Positions 38,356 through 52,273 of a stretch of DNA of 64,000 nucleotides are shown here, in pieces. Each line of letters begins with the position of its first letter. The stretch's first letter is position 1. Made by a program: the position numbers and the translations under genes. This DNA comes from Plecoglossus altivelis (Eukaryota > Chordata > Actinopteri > Osmeriformes > Plecoglossidae), in contig BROE01000007.1 in the NCBI GenBank assembly GCA_036571765.1, forward strand, positions 7,598,796 through 7,662,795, in the 5' to 3' direction. Under the pieces are notes generated by a model. The model saw only the letters and a program-made list of their open reading frames with translations, was not told the origin of the DNA and ran no database searches.

Positions 38356-41300
38356 CAAGATGTTAACACATGAACATGCTGGACACACAAACAGAAGGTA
38401 ATAGAGATGATATTGGTGGTCCCACTTAATAAATACAAACAGGCCACATGTTCCCTTTTAATGTTTGGCGCAACGGTCAACTTGCGTTTAGCCTGCGCAT
38501 AGCCTGCGTTTAGCCCACGTTTCCCTGAGTTTGGTCGAATGTCTGTTCTGCCTCTGTTCTACGTTTGGTCGAATGTCTGTTCTGCCTCTGTTCTACGTTC
38601 TACGTCAGAGAGTCATTTTCTACTGGTCAATCCATTCATTTTCAAACATTGGTAATTGTTTTTCCTGCCATTGGCTTTGATTGAAAACGCTCCTTAAGGT
38701 TTGCTAGCGGACAGACAGGCTGCGGTGTCCACAATGAGTATGCATGAGACACCAACGCATCGGGTCGTCGATTTTAACGGGGATCTGGAGACAGGATCTA
38801 TAATCATTTCCTCTTCTGCTTCACGTTAAGGAGCCCAGCACGGCAGGAGCAGTGCCTTACCCATGCCTCCCTGTAAATGTACGTCGTAAAGGTGAGAGGC
38901 TGTGATTGCAATGATTTGTTTTAGCCGTTTCGGTTTATGAGTAAAAGGAGTGAGTGTTTTATCTTCTGGAGGGTGGGAGAGGGATGAGATAAGATTCCAA
39001 ATCTACCAGTGAGAAGAGATGGAAGAGAATGAGGGAGAGAGGGAAGAAAGAGGGAGAAAGACCAAAAGAGAAAGAGAGTGGAAGAAAGAGAGAAGGGATA
39101 GGGATGTCGATGGACAGCGGGTTGGAGGAAAAGAACAGAAGGAATGAACTAGGGGAGCCAAGAGACAGAGCAGAGAGGGAGGCCATGGAATATGGATGGG
39201 GACAAATCCAGAGACAGACTGAACAAGAAACGGAATGCAGGAGAGACGAAGAGAAAGGCCTGAAATGGAGAAATAGGGGTAGGCAGGGCGAGGGAGAGGA
39301 AAGAGCCCCCTGTCAGCCGTTCCAAATCTCCTCTTCTCCTCCTCGTCCTCCTCCTCCTCTCCTTCTTTCTCTCCTCCCCCCCCCTGCTCCCCCTTCCTCA
39401 ATTCCTAGTCCTCCTGCATTCTCCTCCCTTCACCTATCTTTGTGCGGTCACTCCTTCTACCTCCACCATCACAAATTCTGAACTAATCCCACCATCCCTA
39501 TGTTCCTCCCTATGTTCCTCCCTATGTTCCTCCCTATGTTCCTCCCTATATTCCTCCCTATGTTCCTCCCTATATTCCTCCCTATATTCCTCCCTATGTT
39601 CCTCCCTATGTTCCTCCCTATGTTCCTCCCTATGTTCATCCCTATGTTCCTCCCTCCTGATGAAGGGGAACAAAGGGCCCAACGTAGACCGCTTCATTTA
39701 CTGCTCTCTTCCTCCTCTCTCCTCTTCTTCATTGATTTACTCTCCCCTGTGAGAGAAGTGAGAGATGCCAGTGAAGGCCTGGAGGGCAAAGATAAGGCGA
39801 TGCTGGGGGTTCCTCACTGGAGCTTGTGTCAGGGAGGTGGCAGGGTATGAGTGTTACCGCTGGAGGAGGGCTGAGGCCAAAGACCAAACTGCAGGGGTGC
39901 TGGAAACGAGGAGGAGTTTAAAGGAAAGGGTGATGATGAAACAGTGCAACGCATTTTGAAAGGTAAAGCTAGTCGTATAACTATTCCAGGACTATTCAGG
40001 ATACACCATCAAGGCAGTAGCGTTTGCGTGTGTGGGTGTGCGCGCGTGTGAATTCTCCACAATGGAGAGAGGACAGTCAGCAGTGATCCAGCCTCTCTCT
40101 CTGTTCTCGCAGGGCTCGGTTCACCCACAGTAAAAACAGCTGGAGAAAGCCCCGCTCTCCGCTCCTTTTTTCTCTCCACTTACTCACTGTAAATCATCAG
40201 AGCTAAAACGAACGTGAGAGAGTGCAAGAGACGAATACAAGAAGCGAGGGAGAGATAGAAAGCTCTTATGATTTTCAGTGGAGCCACTGGAGCGACAGAG
40301 GGAACAGGAGGCCGACACAGAGCACAGAACAAGGGATGAAGAAAAGAGCAAAAGATAAAGGGAGATAAGAAGGGAGGGAGATGAGGGAGGAGAACCGAAA
40401 AAAAGAAAGAACAGAACGGAATAACTCTTGTGGAGAGACAGCCCTTCACCTCCCTGCCTCTCGCCCCCTCAGAACTCCCCCAGAGTCTCCCCCCTCCCCT
40501 CTTCCTCTCCACTCCTCTGATAAATCTTACATTATCTGTGGCCTACAGGCTCCCTCCGTGCTCGTCTCTTATCTGTTCTGACACGCTCAATCTCCTCTAG
40601 ATTAGCTCCTTCAACACCCTCATAGCCCCACACACAACCACTGCCAGACCCCTAGTCTGCTGGGGTGATGTACCCAGGGAAGAGTGCTCCAATCTTGGCC
40701 TGACCCAGTCTGAATACTGGGCCCCTGGAGGGTAAGTGGCAGGAGATCTGTGAAGGACATGGGTGAGGGTCGAGAGGTGGGTGGTTGTGGAGGTGCTGGG
40801 GGTTGGGGCTGGGGAGATGTTCCCTCAGGTGCTTTTATCCAACCCCTCTTCCTACAGGCTGCATGTTGAACAACCAGTGAGTTCAGTATAGTTCATGTTG
40901 GGCTTCTGACAGTGTTAAGATGTGTTAACACGCTCTTCATCTTTAAGGTATGGTGAGGTGTCTGGGAGGGAGGGAGTGTATAGGGGCTAGGGAGGGAGGA
41001 GATGTGTGGGAGGGAGGGAGAAGGTGTTTTGTGGAGAGGGAGGAGGTGTGTATGTGGAAGGAGGTGTGCAGGGGGAGGGAGGAGGCGTGCAGGGGGGAGG
41101 GATGAAAGGAGGAGATGGCGTGTTGTTAGAGTGGGGAAGGACTGGGGCTGGGGAGATGTTCCCTCAGGTGCTTTTATCCAACCCCTCTTCCTACAGGCTG
41201 CATGTTGAACAACCAGTGAGTTCAGTATAGTTCATGTTGGGCTTCTGACAGTGTTAAGATGTGTTAACACGCTCTTCATCTTTAAGGTATGGTGAGGTGT

Positions 41301-44300
41301 CTGGGAGGGAGGGAGTGTATAGGGGCTAGGGAGGGAGGAGATGTGTGGGAGGGAGGGAGAAGGTGTNNNNNNNNNNNNNNNNNNNNNNNNNNNNNNNNNN
41401 NNNNNNNNNNNNNNNNNNNNNNNNNNNNNNNNNNNNNNNNNNNNNNNNNNNNNNNNNNNNNNNNNNNNNNNNNNNNNNNNNNNNNNNNNNNNNNNNNNNN
41501 TTGTGGAGAGGGAGGAGGTGTGTATGTGGAAGGAGGTGTGCAGGGGGAGGGAGGAGGCGTGCAGGGGGGAGGGAGGGGGTGTGTATATGGGAGGACTGGG
41601 CTGGGGAGATGTTCCCTCAGGTGCTTTTATCCAACCCCTCTTCCTACAGGCTGCATGTTGAACAACCAGTGAGTTCAGTATAGTTCATGTTGGGCTTCTG
41701 ACAGTGTTAAGATGTGTTAACACGCTCTTCATCTTTAAGGTATGGTGAGGTGTCTGGGAGGGAGGGAGTGTATAGGGGCTAGGGAGGGAGGAGATGTGTG
41801 GGAGGGAGGGAGAAAGGTGTTGTTGTGGAGAGGGGAGGTAGGTGTGTTGTGGAAGGGAGGGTGTGAGGGGGAGGGAGGTAGGCGTGCAGGGGGTAGGGAG
41901 GGGGTGTGTATATGGGAGGAGGCGTGCAGGGGGGAGGGAGGAGGTGTGTACATGGTAGGAGGTGTGCAGGGGGAAGGGAGGAGCTGTGTAGGGAAGAGAG
42001 AAGAGGTGTGTATGTGAGAGGAGGTGTGCAGGGGGGAGGGAGGAGGTGTGTATGTGGGAGGAGGTGTGCAGGGGGGAGGGAGGAGGTGTGTAGGGGAGAG
42101 GGAGGAGGTCTGAAGGAAGGAGGGAGGGCTTGTCTGAAGAGACTTACCTGTCGCTGTAGGCAGCTGCTGCAGTGGCAGCTGGCTGGGCATATCTGTAGGC
42201 TGCATAACCCCCCTGAGATAAGAGGGAGGAGAGAGGGAGGAGCGGAGCGGGGGAGGAGAGGAGCGGGGGAGGAGGAGTGTGGAGGGAGGAAAGTAGGAGA
42301 AGAAAGATGTGGTTACAATTCAATTACAACAATATTGAACTTTGAAGATTGTAGTCTGTAAGGTAATTATTGTGAAGGAGAAAAGTGTGTGTTTTAGAGG
42401 GTTGTGCGAGTGTGTGTAAAAAGGTGTGTGTGAAGGTTATCATAGTAGCGATTAACGAGGTGATAATTAATAGAAAAGAATGTAGCGCCTGATTGAAGTT
42501 CTCTGAAACAAGTAGAACCTTTTCGTACAATAAATAGGACTCAGGGTTTGGGCGCTTACGTATATTTCTGCTCCGTAGAAGCCGTCCTGGTAGACCACAC
42601 TGTGGGGACAGGATAACACACACACACACGCACACACACACACACATGAACACACATTCAGATGAGATGCAACTGTATCATTTGTGAAGCCCATTATACG
42701 ACACACTAAAACTGCACACTACACAGCGCACCAGACACTAAACCACACAACCTTCCCTGGTCCTCAAAGATGGTAAAGGAATCTGCTGGTGTTTCCCCAG
42801 CTCGAATAACAAATAACACTCTCTCTTTTCTTCCCTCTCACTTTCATCACCCTCTTTCTCTGTCTCTCTCTCGTTCTCTGCCCCTCCCCCTCTTTCTTCA
42901 GAGTGCAGGCTAATACACTTCCAGTGGAGTGTGCAGGCCAGGCCACAGCAGTCCATTCACCACCGAATAAAGAATGACACATTCAAAAAAAGAGAGACAA
43001 ATTTGGCCATTCTGGAATCAAAGAGCAATTTTCCGCTCTATTAGAAAACGCCTTTTTGTTTTCCCCCGCCATTCTCCTGTCATGGAGTATGTGTTTGTGT
43101 GTGTGTGTCACACTTGGCGAATTATATTTGGATGTGTGTGTGCTTTTTTGTGAGTGTAGTGTTCCTGTTCATAGAGTGGGATGTCATAGGACGCATGCAT
43201 GTGTGTGTGTACTCACGCTCCATAGGCGGGGATGGGTGGGGGTGGGGGTGCAGCACGGAATGTGTTGTAGACAGCACGACCCCTCCCTCTCAAATGGGCT
43301 CCCCGATAAGCTACTGCTGCCCCTGCACTGGGGTAGGGAAACCCTGTTACTGAGGTGAGGGGGCAGAGAGAGAGGGAGAGACAGAGAGAGAGAAAAAAAA
43401 AGAAGAAAAAAAAAGATTCAAAGAAAAAGAAAGAGGGAGATGGAGTAAGACAGAGAGGTGGAGGAGAGAAAGGGATAGCAGGGGGAAAGGGGGTGAACGT
43501 CAGTAACATTTTTGATTATTGTGACAGACATCTCAAACCTGCATGTGAGTCGAATCCCAGCCAACAGTATTGTTGTAGTATAGTATATAGGTGGGAGTAC
43601 ATGATGCAGGCCCAGAAAGCTGTTAGGGAGGTGCTGGATGGAGAAAAGGGTGAGACACAACAAGCTCGCTCAGGCAAGACAAGAGAGGGCGAGAAATAGA
43701 AGGGTGGAGGAGAGAGACGGAGGGAGGGTGAGGAGGGAGGGTAGGAGGAAGGGAGGGTGAGGAGGGAGGGTGAGGAAGGGTGGGTGGGAGGAAGGGAGGG
43801 TGAGGAGGGAGGGGGGGTGAAGAGGGAGGGAGGGTGAGGAGGGAGGGAGGGAGGGTGAGGAGGGAGGGATAGACCTCAGACTGAGAGGGAGGAGGAAACA
43901 AGAGAAGGTGCATCGAAGGTTAGACACAATGTGCTGGCAGTGAGAAAGAGAGGGAGAGTGGAGGAGAGAGTGGGGGAGAGTGGAGGAGAGAGTGGGGGAG
44001 AGTGAGAGGAAAGAAGAGAGAAAGGGAGAGAGAGGCGGGTGGGTAGAGGTTAGACTTGTGTTGGCAGTGGCGACAGGGAGCAGATGGACTCTATTGTTTT
44101 AGAACAGCAGACTTCACCTATGGCTATCCTTCATCTCCCTCCCTCCCTCCCCCCATCCCTCCCTTCCTTTCTCCCTCCCTCTCACACACACACACAAACA
44201 CACTCACAAACACACACACACACACTCACAAGCACACACACAGACACGACACAGAATAGCCCAAGAATAGGGTGGCATAGTCTGCCGAGGGGAGCAAGGT

Positions 44301-45197
44301 CTTGCCGGTGTGTGTGCACTTACAGTATATGTGTGTGTGAGTTTTGTGCGCCTTCAGTTTGCCAAGCCGAAGGCCTCTCTTTAACCTTCAATCAACGCGG
44401 GTGTGGCCTTCAACACACACACACACACACAGGGCCTTCACACACACAGGTCCTTCACACACTCAGGGCCTTCACACACTCAGGGCCTTCACACACTCAG
44501 GGCCTTCACACACACACTTCTGGCTTAGAATGAAGGCCACCTGCAGACACACAAACACACACACACAAAGACACATCCTACAGACACACACACACACACA
44601 CACACTCAGGCACACACACCTACAGACACACACACACTCTCAGGCACACGCACCTGCAGACACACACACACACTCCCAAGCACACACACACTCTCAGGCA
44701 CACACACACACTCTCAGGCACACACACCTACAAACCCACACACTGTCAGGCACACACACCTACAAATACACACACATCCATGGTCAGATCAGGAGCTCAT
44801 TAATGGCATGTGTATTTTCCTCCGAGCCATCAACCAGGTGACACACAATCACTAGCTCACACATTCAACCACCAGCATATTCAACCACAGAAGACATTCA
44901 ACCACAGACACAGCTGCAGTAACCCCTAAAATGACACAACCCAAACAGGGATTCTCGTCCTTCTGGTCACCAGGCCACCATCCATGACCCCCAAACTGCC
45001 TCCACTCCACGGTGCCTCTCCTCTCTGCCTCTTCTTATCACATACACACCTCACTCACTGCCTCACGCGTGCGGATGTGCGTGGGACATGTATGGATGTA
45101 ATCTGATGAAGAGCTACCTTTCCTGCAAGCTACAGCACCGACGTAATAACCTATGAATCATACAGGGTTCTGCTCTGACAGACGCAGGGCCTGTAAA

Positions 45198-45233
<36 letters not shown>

Positions 45234-45838
45234 CACACACACACACATGTATCGCACACATACATGCAATACACACAGCACTCACAAACGCATACAATAC
45301 ACACAGCACACACACACATGCAGCACACACACATACACATGCAATACACGCACAGCACCCACACCCACACATGCAGCACACACACATATGCAATACACAC
45401 ACAGCACACACACACACATGCATCACACACATGCAATACACACACAGGACTCACACACACACAAGCAGAACACACACAGAGCACACACACACAGCACACA
45501 CACATTCACCTGGCACACACAGATGCACCCAGCACACACGCACATGCAGACCCATAATCAGGACAAGTGTTTGTTGTGTTATGGAGGATAGAGTCAGACA
45601 GATGTAGAGGTTAGATGGGGTCACGCTGGTTAAAACACACCACGGGTTATGAAGCTCACTTCATCTGCTTGAGTGTGTGAGGAATAGAATCAGGGCTGGG
45701 TTAGTGATTGAAATGTGTGTGTGCGTGTATGTGAATGAGCATTTGTAATGCCCTATTTTTACACGGTGATGTCATATGTATGCAGGTTTGTGATGTACAT
45801 TGAACATGAAAAATAAACGCTCTCACACACTCACACTG

Positions 45839-45877
<39 letters not shown>

Positions 45878-47600
45878 AGGCTGTTCTCAAAACACACTCA
45901 CCCTGACTCTAGTTAAACAAATGGAAGCGTGTGTTTTAAACACCTAAATTGATTCAGTAATAAAAGCTGGGGTCAGCAAATGACAGTGACCTCCACCACT
46001 GTGGACCAATCGCATCGCTGCAATCTGACAGACCCTGGAGTCAAAGTAGAGTCACCCTTCCAACTTGCAAATTTTCCAGCATATGTTTAAAAGCGGGCAC
46101 CGCGCGGTTATTACCCTGCAGACGTTTTGCATTTTAATCTTATTTGTTGTGTTCTGGTGAGCACACTGCCAAGCATCACATACACTCAGTCCCAGACACA
46201 CACACACACACACACACATATAAAGCCCAGCTCTGCATATACTCAGGACACAGTCAATCAATCAGTATTACATTTCCCTCATTGTCCTTCATGCCCATGC
46301 AGTCCACTCCACTCAGTCAGTCACACGCACACACACACACTCACATGTCCACGTACACACTGAGACACACGATCAAATTTTCTATGCATACTGTACATGA
46401 CTGGTAGTCCCTGTATCAAGATGTGTCCAAGGGTCAGGGCACCTGGGATAAGCACATGTGTGTGTGTGTGTGTGTACAGGGGCAGGCTGGGTAAGCTTCT
46501 CTAAGGGCTGGGTCCTGAAGAGTGGACAGGTGAGAAGGAAGGAGAGGGAGAGGAGACTTCAGAAGAAGGATGAGAGGAGGAGGGGGGGGGTCATTTAGAG
46601 TGTTAGGAAATATTGCATTTTTCATTCCACCCATGTACCCTGGCTGTGTTCAATACTGACAGGGACCTTCTCTGTGTCTGTCGGTTCCTGTCAATGTCTG
46701 GCCACGTGCGTCAGCCTCCAAGTGTGTGTGCATCCTGTGGGTGTGTTTACCGCTGTTTGTCTGTGTCGTCGTCCATTTTTCCCTGGGCCTGCATCTACCT
46801 AGAAGTATGTGTATGTCTGCCTGTAAATGTGAGTGTACGTCTGTGCCTGTATGTGTCTGCCTGTGCCTGTGTGTGTAAGCCTGTGCCTGTGTGTGTGTGT
46901 GCACGCGTGTGTATGTGTGTGTACAAGGTTCAGTGCTGAGAGTGGCCGAGCTCTCTCCTCTCATCTGTCATTGTGTTGAATGGGATTTGAGCACAATAAA
47001 CCTGTAGCCGGCGCAGGAATGGAGACGGAGTGTTCTGTCACCGCTCGGCGATTTATGGAGCCCAATTCCGCTGATCCGCGCTCGGAAAAGCCGTCTGATA
47101 AAGAGTGATTAATCGCTCTTACATCCTGCTCTATTCCCGCCCAAAGTAGATTAAATGCAGCCATAATTATGCCAGAAGAAACCCCAACCCAACACTTCCT
47201 CTCTGGAAATCTTTCATTTTTCATATTTTGAGAGGAGGGATTGCGGAGGAGGCTGGGGGCAGAAAAGGAGGCAGGAAGAACGAGGGAGGGAGGGAGAGGA
47301 GAGGAGAGAGGGAGGGAGGGAGAGGAGAGAGGGAGGGAGGGGAGAGACAGAGGGAGGGGAGAGACGGAGGGAGGGGAGAGACGGAGGGAGGGGAGAGACG
47401 GAGGTTGTTCTGGCTGTAAAATGAGGGGCTTTCCCCTCGTGAGACCTCTCTGGTTCTGTTTGGAATCAGAAGAGAGAGAGGGAGGAGTTCAAAAAGAAAG
47501 AGAGGGAGAAGACAGGAAGGAGGAAGGAGGGTTTTGGACATAAAGTAGAGTTTTTATGCCTGCATGTAATCTGCTGAAGGAGTGGACGTGTGATCTCTCA

Positions 47601-47668
<68 letters not shown>

Positions 47669-50458
47669 GGTCTCTGCTTTCCCCCGGAGATGGAGGAGAG
47701 CATATGGTGTCGTTTAGGCTTGGCAAACTTTAGTGGCGTGTTTAAGACGACTGCACACATTAGCACGTTGTAAATCAGCCAGCGAGCTAGCCTCCGCAGT
47801 CAAAGCTGGGCTGTGTGTGTGTCTGTGTGTGGGTGTGTTTAGTGTGGAGAAGGAGAAGGAGGGGACTGGGTTATTGGTAAATGTATGTATGTGAGATAAT
47901 GTCTGGTGAGCGTACCTGTGTGAGCGTGTGCATATATGTAAACCCATGTATGAACCCAGATTGATATTCAGATGTAGCATGCTGGGTGATGGTTTGGGCT
48001 GTTCTGAGTTACGGGGTGGGTTTGAGACCGGAGAGAAGAGCGAGGGAAGGAGGGAGGGAGGCAAGGATGAATAAAAGAGATGGATGGTCTCTCCCTGTCA
48101 GGGTGGTTATTTAGAGGAGTGCTGTAAAGCTGTCTGGGAATGAACAGACCTCCACTAATGAGCAGAACTGAGAGCAGTTACACAGCCCAGACAGTCACAC
48201 ACACACGCCCTCACACACACACACATGCTTAGATGAACACAGCAAGAGAATGAGACAAATACGAAGACGCAATACAAGACAGCCAGACAAACAGGAAGGT
48301 GGACTATAGAGATGTGTTAAGGATGTGCAGGCTGTATAGTTCTGGAGGCCAGTATTGGTTTACCTGCATAAAATTCAGGACCATAGACAGCTCCCACCAC
48401 CGGGTTCAGCTTCCAGCCTACAGGAGACACACAGGGGGTGTTAGCCTAGCATCCTGTCAGCTTCTAGTCTACAGGAGACACACAGGGAGTGTTAGCCTAG
48501 CATCATGTCAGCTTCAAGCCTACAGGAGACACACAGGGAGTGTTAGCCTAGCATCATGTTAGCTTCAAGCCTACAGGAGACACACAGGGAGTGTTTGCCT
48601 TGCAACCTGTTAGCATAGCATCCCAATGCCTTTATGACTTTTGAGCGTAATGTCAACCTAGCCCTAAATCTGTCTGACTTATTATCCTCTTAGCCTAGTA
48701 TTCCAAAAGTCTCTTCCTCATTAAAACTAGCCCAGTGATCTACAGCAATGCTAAGGCCACCATATTACACAGGCTGACAGTGCAGAAGCCTGGAGTGTGT
48801 ATAATGGGAAAGACAGAGGAGATACACAAGGACACACACGGTGGTGTAGTGTTGGTGTGATAGTGCTGGTGTAGTACTGGTCTGGTAGTGCTGGTGTAAT
48901 GCTGGTGTGGTAGTGCTGGGGTAGTGCTGGTGTACTGCTGGTGTGGTAGTGCTGGGGTAGTGCTGGTGTAGTGCTGGTGTGGTAGTGCTGGTGTAGTGCT
49001 GGTGTGGTAGTGCTGGGGTAGTGCTGGTGTAGTGCTGGTGTGGTAGTGCTGGTGTAGTGCTGGTGTGGTAGTGCTGGTGTAGTGCTGGTGTGGTAGTGCT
49101 GGTGTAGTACTGGTCTGGTAGTGCTGGTGTAGTACTGGTCTGGTAGTGCTGGGGTAGTGCTGGTGTAGTGCTGGTGTGGTAGTGCTGGTGTAGTACTGGT
49201 CTGGTAGTTCTGGGGTAGTGTTGGTGTTGGTATGGTGTTAGCGTAGTAGTCTTTGTGTCGTGTTTTTGTGGTAGCGTGTTTTTGTGTTGGTGCTGGTGTG
49301 GTAGTGCTGGGGTAGTGTTAGTAGAGTGTTGTGTTGGTGCTGGTGTGGTAGTTGTTGGTGCTGGTGTGGTAGTTGTTGGTGCTGGTGTGGTAGTTGTTGG
49401 TGCTGGTGACAGTGACAGATGGAAAGCTGCTCAGGCCTCGGTCTCTCTGTCTGCCCCACTCTGAGTTAGGGAGGTGAGATGGAGAGAGGCAGAGAGGGAG
49501 GGAAGAGAGTGCTGACATGTCCAGCCATTTAATTCCCTGCCTTGGCTCTCCCTTCCTCTTAACCCCCTCCCCCTTTCCTCCCTTACTCCGTTCCATCCGC
49601 ATGAATGAGTGTCAGAGAGAGTGAGAGAAGGAGAGAGGGAGGAGGAGGGAGGAGAGAGAGACCCTAAACCTTTCAGAATGAGGCATTTTATTTGCTCCAT
49701 CCATTCAGGCATTCCCTTTCTCCTTCAACAAATTCACCCAATTTAACGTTTTCTCTCCATCTCCATCCTTATTTCATTCTCCATCTTCTATCATTCTACT
49801 CATGTCCTCCCCTTCCTCCCCTTCTTTTGGGATCTTTCACTCTCACTCTGTCCTTTCATCCCCCTCACATCTCAGGCTTGTTGACTTGAGTAGCTAACAT
49901 TTCCTAAACCTGCAGATGAATTATATTGAGAAATACCGTATATTGATCTCTGTAAATAGAAAAAAATATATGAAAAGAGAAATAAACACTGACAAGTGTA
50001 AATACCCAGACAACTTAGATTTGAGTAAATAAACCAGTCTGGCCCTGGTCTGATCCTGGTCTAGCCCTGGTCTGGTTCTGGTCTGGCCCTGGTCTGGTCC
50101 AGGTCTAGCCCTGGTCTGGTTCTGGTCTGGCCCTGGTCTGGTCCTGGTCTGGACCTGGTCTGGTCCTATTCTGACCCTCGTCATACTTGAGTTACGGACT
50201 ACCAACATTGTTAATGGCATTGACAGAGGGGAAGGGAGGGACAAGTAAGTGATTTGGAGGAGGGGAAAGGTGGAGGCCCAGCAGAGGAGGGGTGGATGAA
50301 TGATGGAGGGATGAATTTGAAGGGATGTCTTACCGTTTGTGTAAGGATTTGCCACCTTCTTATTGGTCATTACTCTGGCTGTTGCGTTGTTCACCTGTGG
50401 TCATGGAGATGCAGGTCAGATGGTTAGACAGCGCGCACATACATGCATTTGCTCTCTC

Positions 50459-50515
<57 letters not shown>

Positions 50516-52238
50516 CACACACACACTCACACACATACACACATACACACACACACATACACACACATACACTATCAGACTGGTTTGGTCAACAACCTGA
50601 CAGGCAGCATGCAGCAAGACAAGGATGGGATATCTAGATAACAGGAAACGGCAGCATCACAAACCAAAAAGGAGGAATCTTATGAATCAGCAGAAACAGA
50701 AATACATTTTCTATGTCATATTTTTTTTTGTTTTACTTCATTATTGTCTCAATAAACCCTCTACCAATCATTTTAAAACAAGATCAGTTTCCTTCTTTCT
50801 CTCCATTTCTCACTCAGTGGCTGTTGAGGAGAAAACAACCCCCACCCCCTGTCTGTATTAAGGAGAGTTTAGCATTTCCCTAGCCCGCTATGTTGGCATT
50901 TCCCTAGCCCGCCATGTTAGCATTTCCCTAGCCCGCCATGTTAGCTTTTCCCCTCAAACACTAATTAGCGGTAATGGGTTCCATTTTCCGAAGGGCCAGC
51001 TGAGGTCATTTAGCTTGAGGCTATGCTAGGCTAGCCTAGCTGGTTAGCGCCTGGTGTGATGTATGGGCCCAGGTATTGTTTATACATTGCATAGATTATC
51101 CTGATGGGCGATGCAGGGGCGAGGGACGCTGTGAAAAACATCCTGCGGCCTTGGAGGAGCAGAGAGAAATGGGTAAAGAGAGAGAGAGAGAAAGAGAGAT
51201 GGAGGGAGAGTTTTTTTGCCCCCAAGTGTGTGTTCTGAAGGCAGGAGGCTAAGTGCTGGAGGTTTAGGATAAACAAGAGGGATTTGAAGCAGTCTGGCAG
51301 CTCTTTGATACCACTGCCACCGAGTTAATTTAAACATGTATTTACCAGGAAGGCAGCGAGAGAGAAAAGGAGAGAAAAAGAGAGAGAAAGGCAGAGAGAG
51401 AGAGAAAGAGAGAAAGCGATAGGGAGAGAGAGAGAGAGGCACAAGACTTCAAACTGCTGCATACATCAAGCCACAGCTCTTTGTGCCCCTCAAACAGACT
51501 CTGATCTGAGCTCATTCACATGCCCCTGGTAAACACACAAACACGCACACATACACACACACACATAGACACACACATACCGTTATTTATGCGCACACAC
51601 ATACGCACACCCACACACTTACGGCTCAGAGTTCAGCATGCAGCGATCAAGGTGCAGCAGGCAGAGAGGAGAGAGGGATGGCGGAGGAGAGGAGAGGGGG
51701 ACGGCAGGCATCGTCAGGCAGGCAGAAAAAGAGAAACCAGGGTGGGAGGAAGGGGGGCAGAAGGAGGAAGGGAAGGAAGGAAGGCACCTCGATTTTGCGT
51801 CCCTCTACGATTGTACCATTTAGTTTCTCCCTGGCACGGTCTGCATCGGCACTCGTTTCAAATGTTACAAACCCAAAACCCTGGGGTCACAACCAGGAAG
51901 GAGTGGAGAGGAGGAGGATGAACAGAGGGAGAGCGATAGATAGATAGAGAGAGAAAGAAAGAATTATAAAGATGAAGGATAGCCCAAAAAGGCCAGGGGG
52001 AAAGAGATGAGGGGGAGACGAGGGGAGGGAAGAACAGAACAGAAAAGAAAGGGAAGAGAAGAACACACAGAAGTAGGTGAGTTGCAGGAAGAGAGAGGAG
52101 GATTTTTTTAAGCAGAAGCAGAGAAATGTGATCAGGGTTAGTGAAACAGTATAACCACCGCACACAGCCCTTCACACAGGAGACCTGATACACTTAACCC
52201 ACAGCCTCCTTTCTTTGTGTGTGTGTGTGTGTGTACGT

Positions 52239-52273
<35 letters not shown>

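Larger units (their letters stand above)
38271..42147 (-). other. RBFOX3: RBFOX3 intron between 65-nt and 79-nt exons
   Basis: 3.9 kb containing a CA tract (38301-38354), a 34-bp direct duplication (38529-38596), GA-rich DNA (39010-39120), a 12-bp minisatellite, the ~339-bp tandem block and the assembly gap described separately. Confidence 0.8.

Noticed and set aside
39434..39697. 87-codon minus frame with EEHREE repeats
   Set aside because: It is the translation of a 12-bp minisatellite; the repeat length being a multiple of three keeps it open by chance.
42213..43216. A 43-nt muscle-type alternative RBFOX exon near the 40-nt exon
   Set aside because: I scanned both flanking introns (42213-42559 and 42600-43216) and saw no exon of that size with splice sites and an in-frame match.
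48407..48610. CRISPR-like array
   Set aside because: Units are contiguous 51-bp tandem copies without spacers, inside a vertebrate gene.
49921..50394. 157-codon minus frame beginning with the RBFOX3 NNATARVMTN segment
   Set aside because: Only the first 61 nt are exon; the rest reads through a good donor into the intron and a CTGGTCTGGCC minisatellite.
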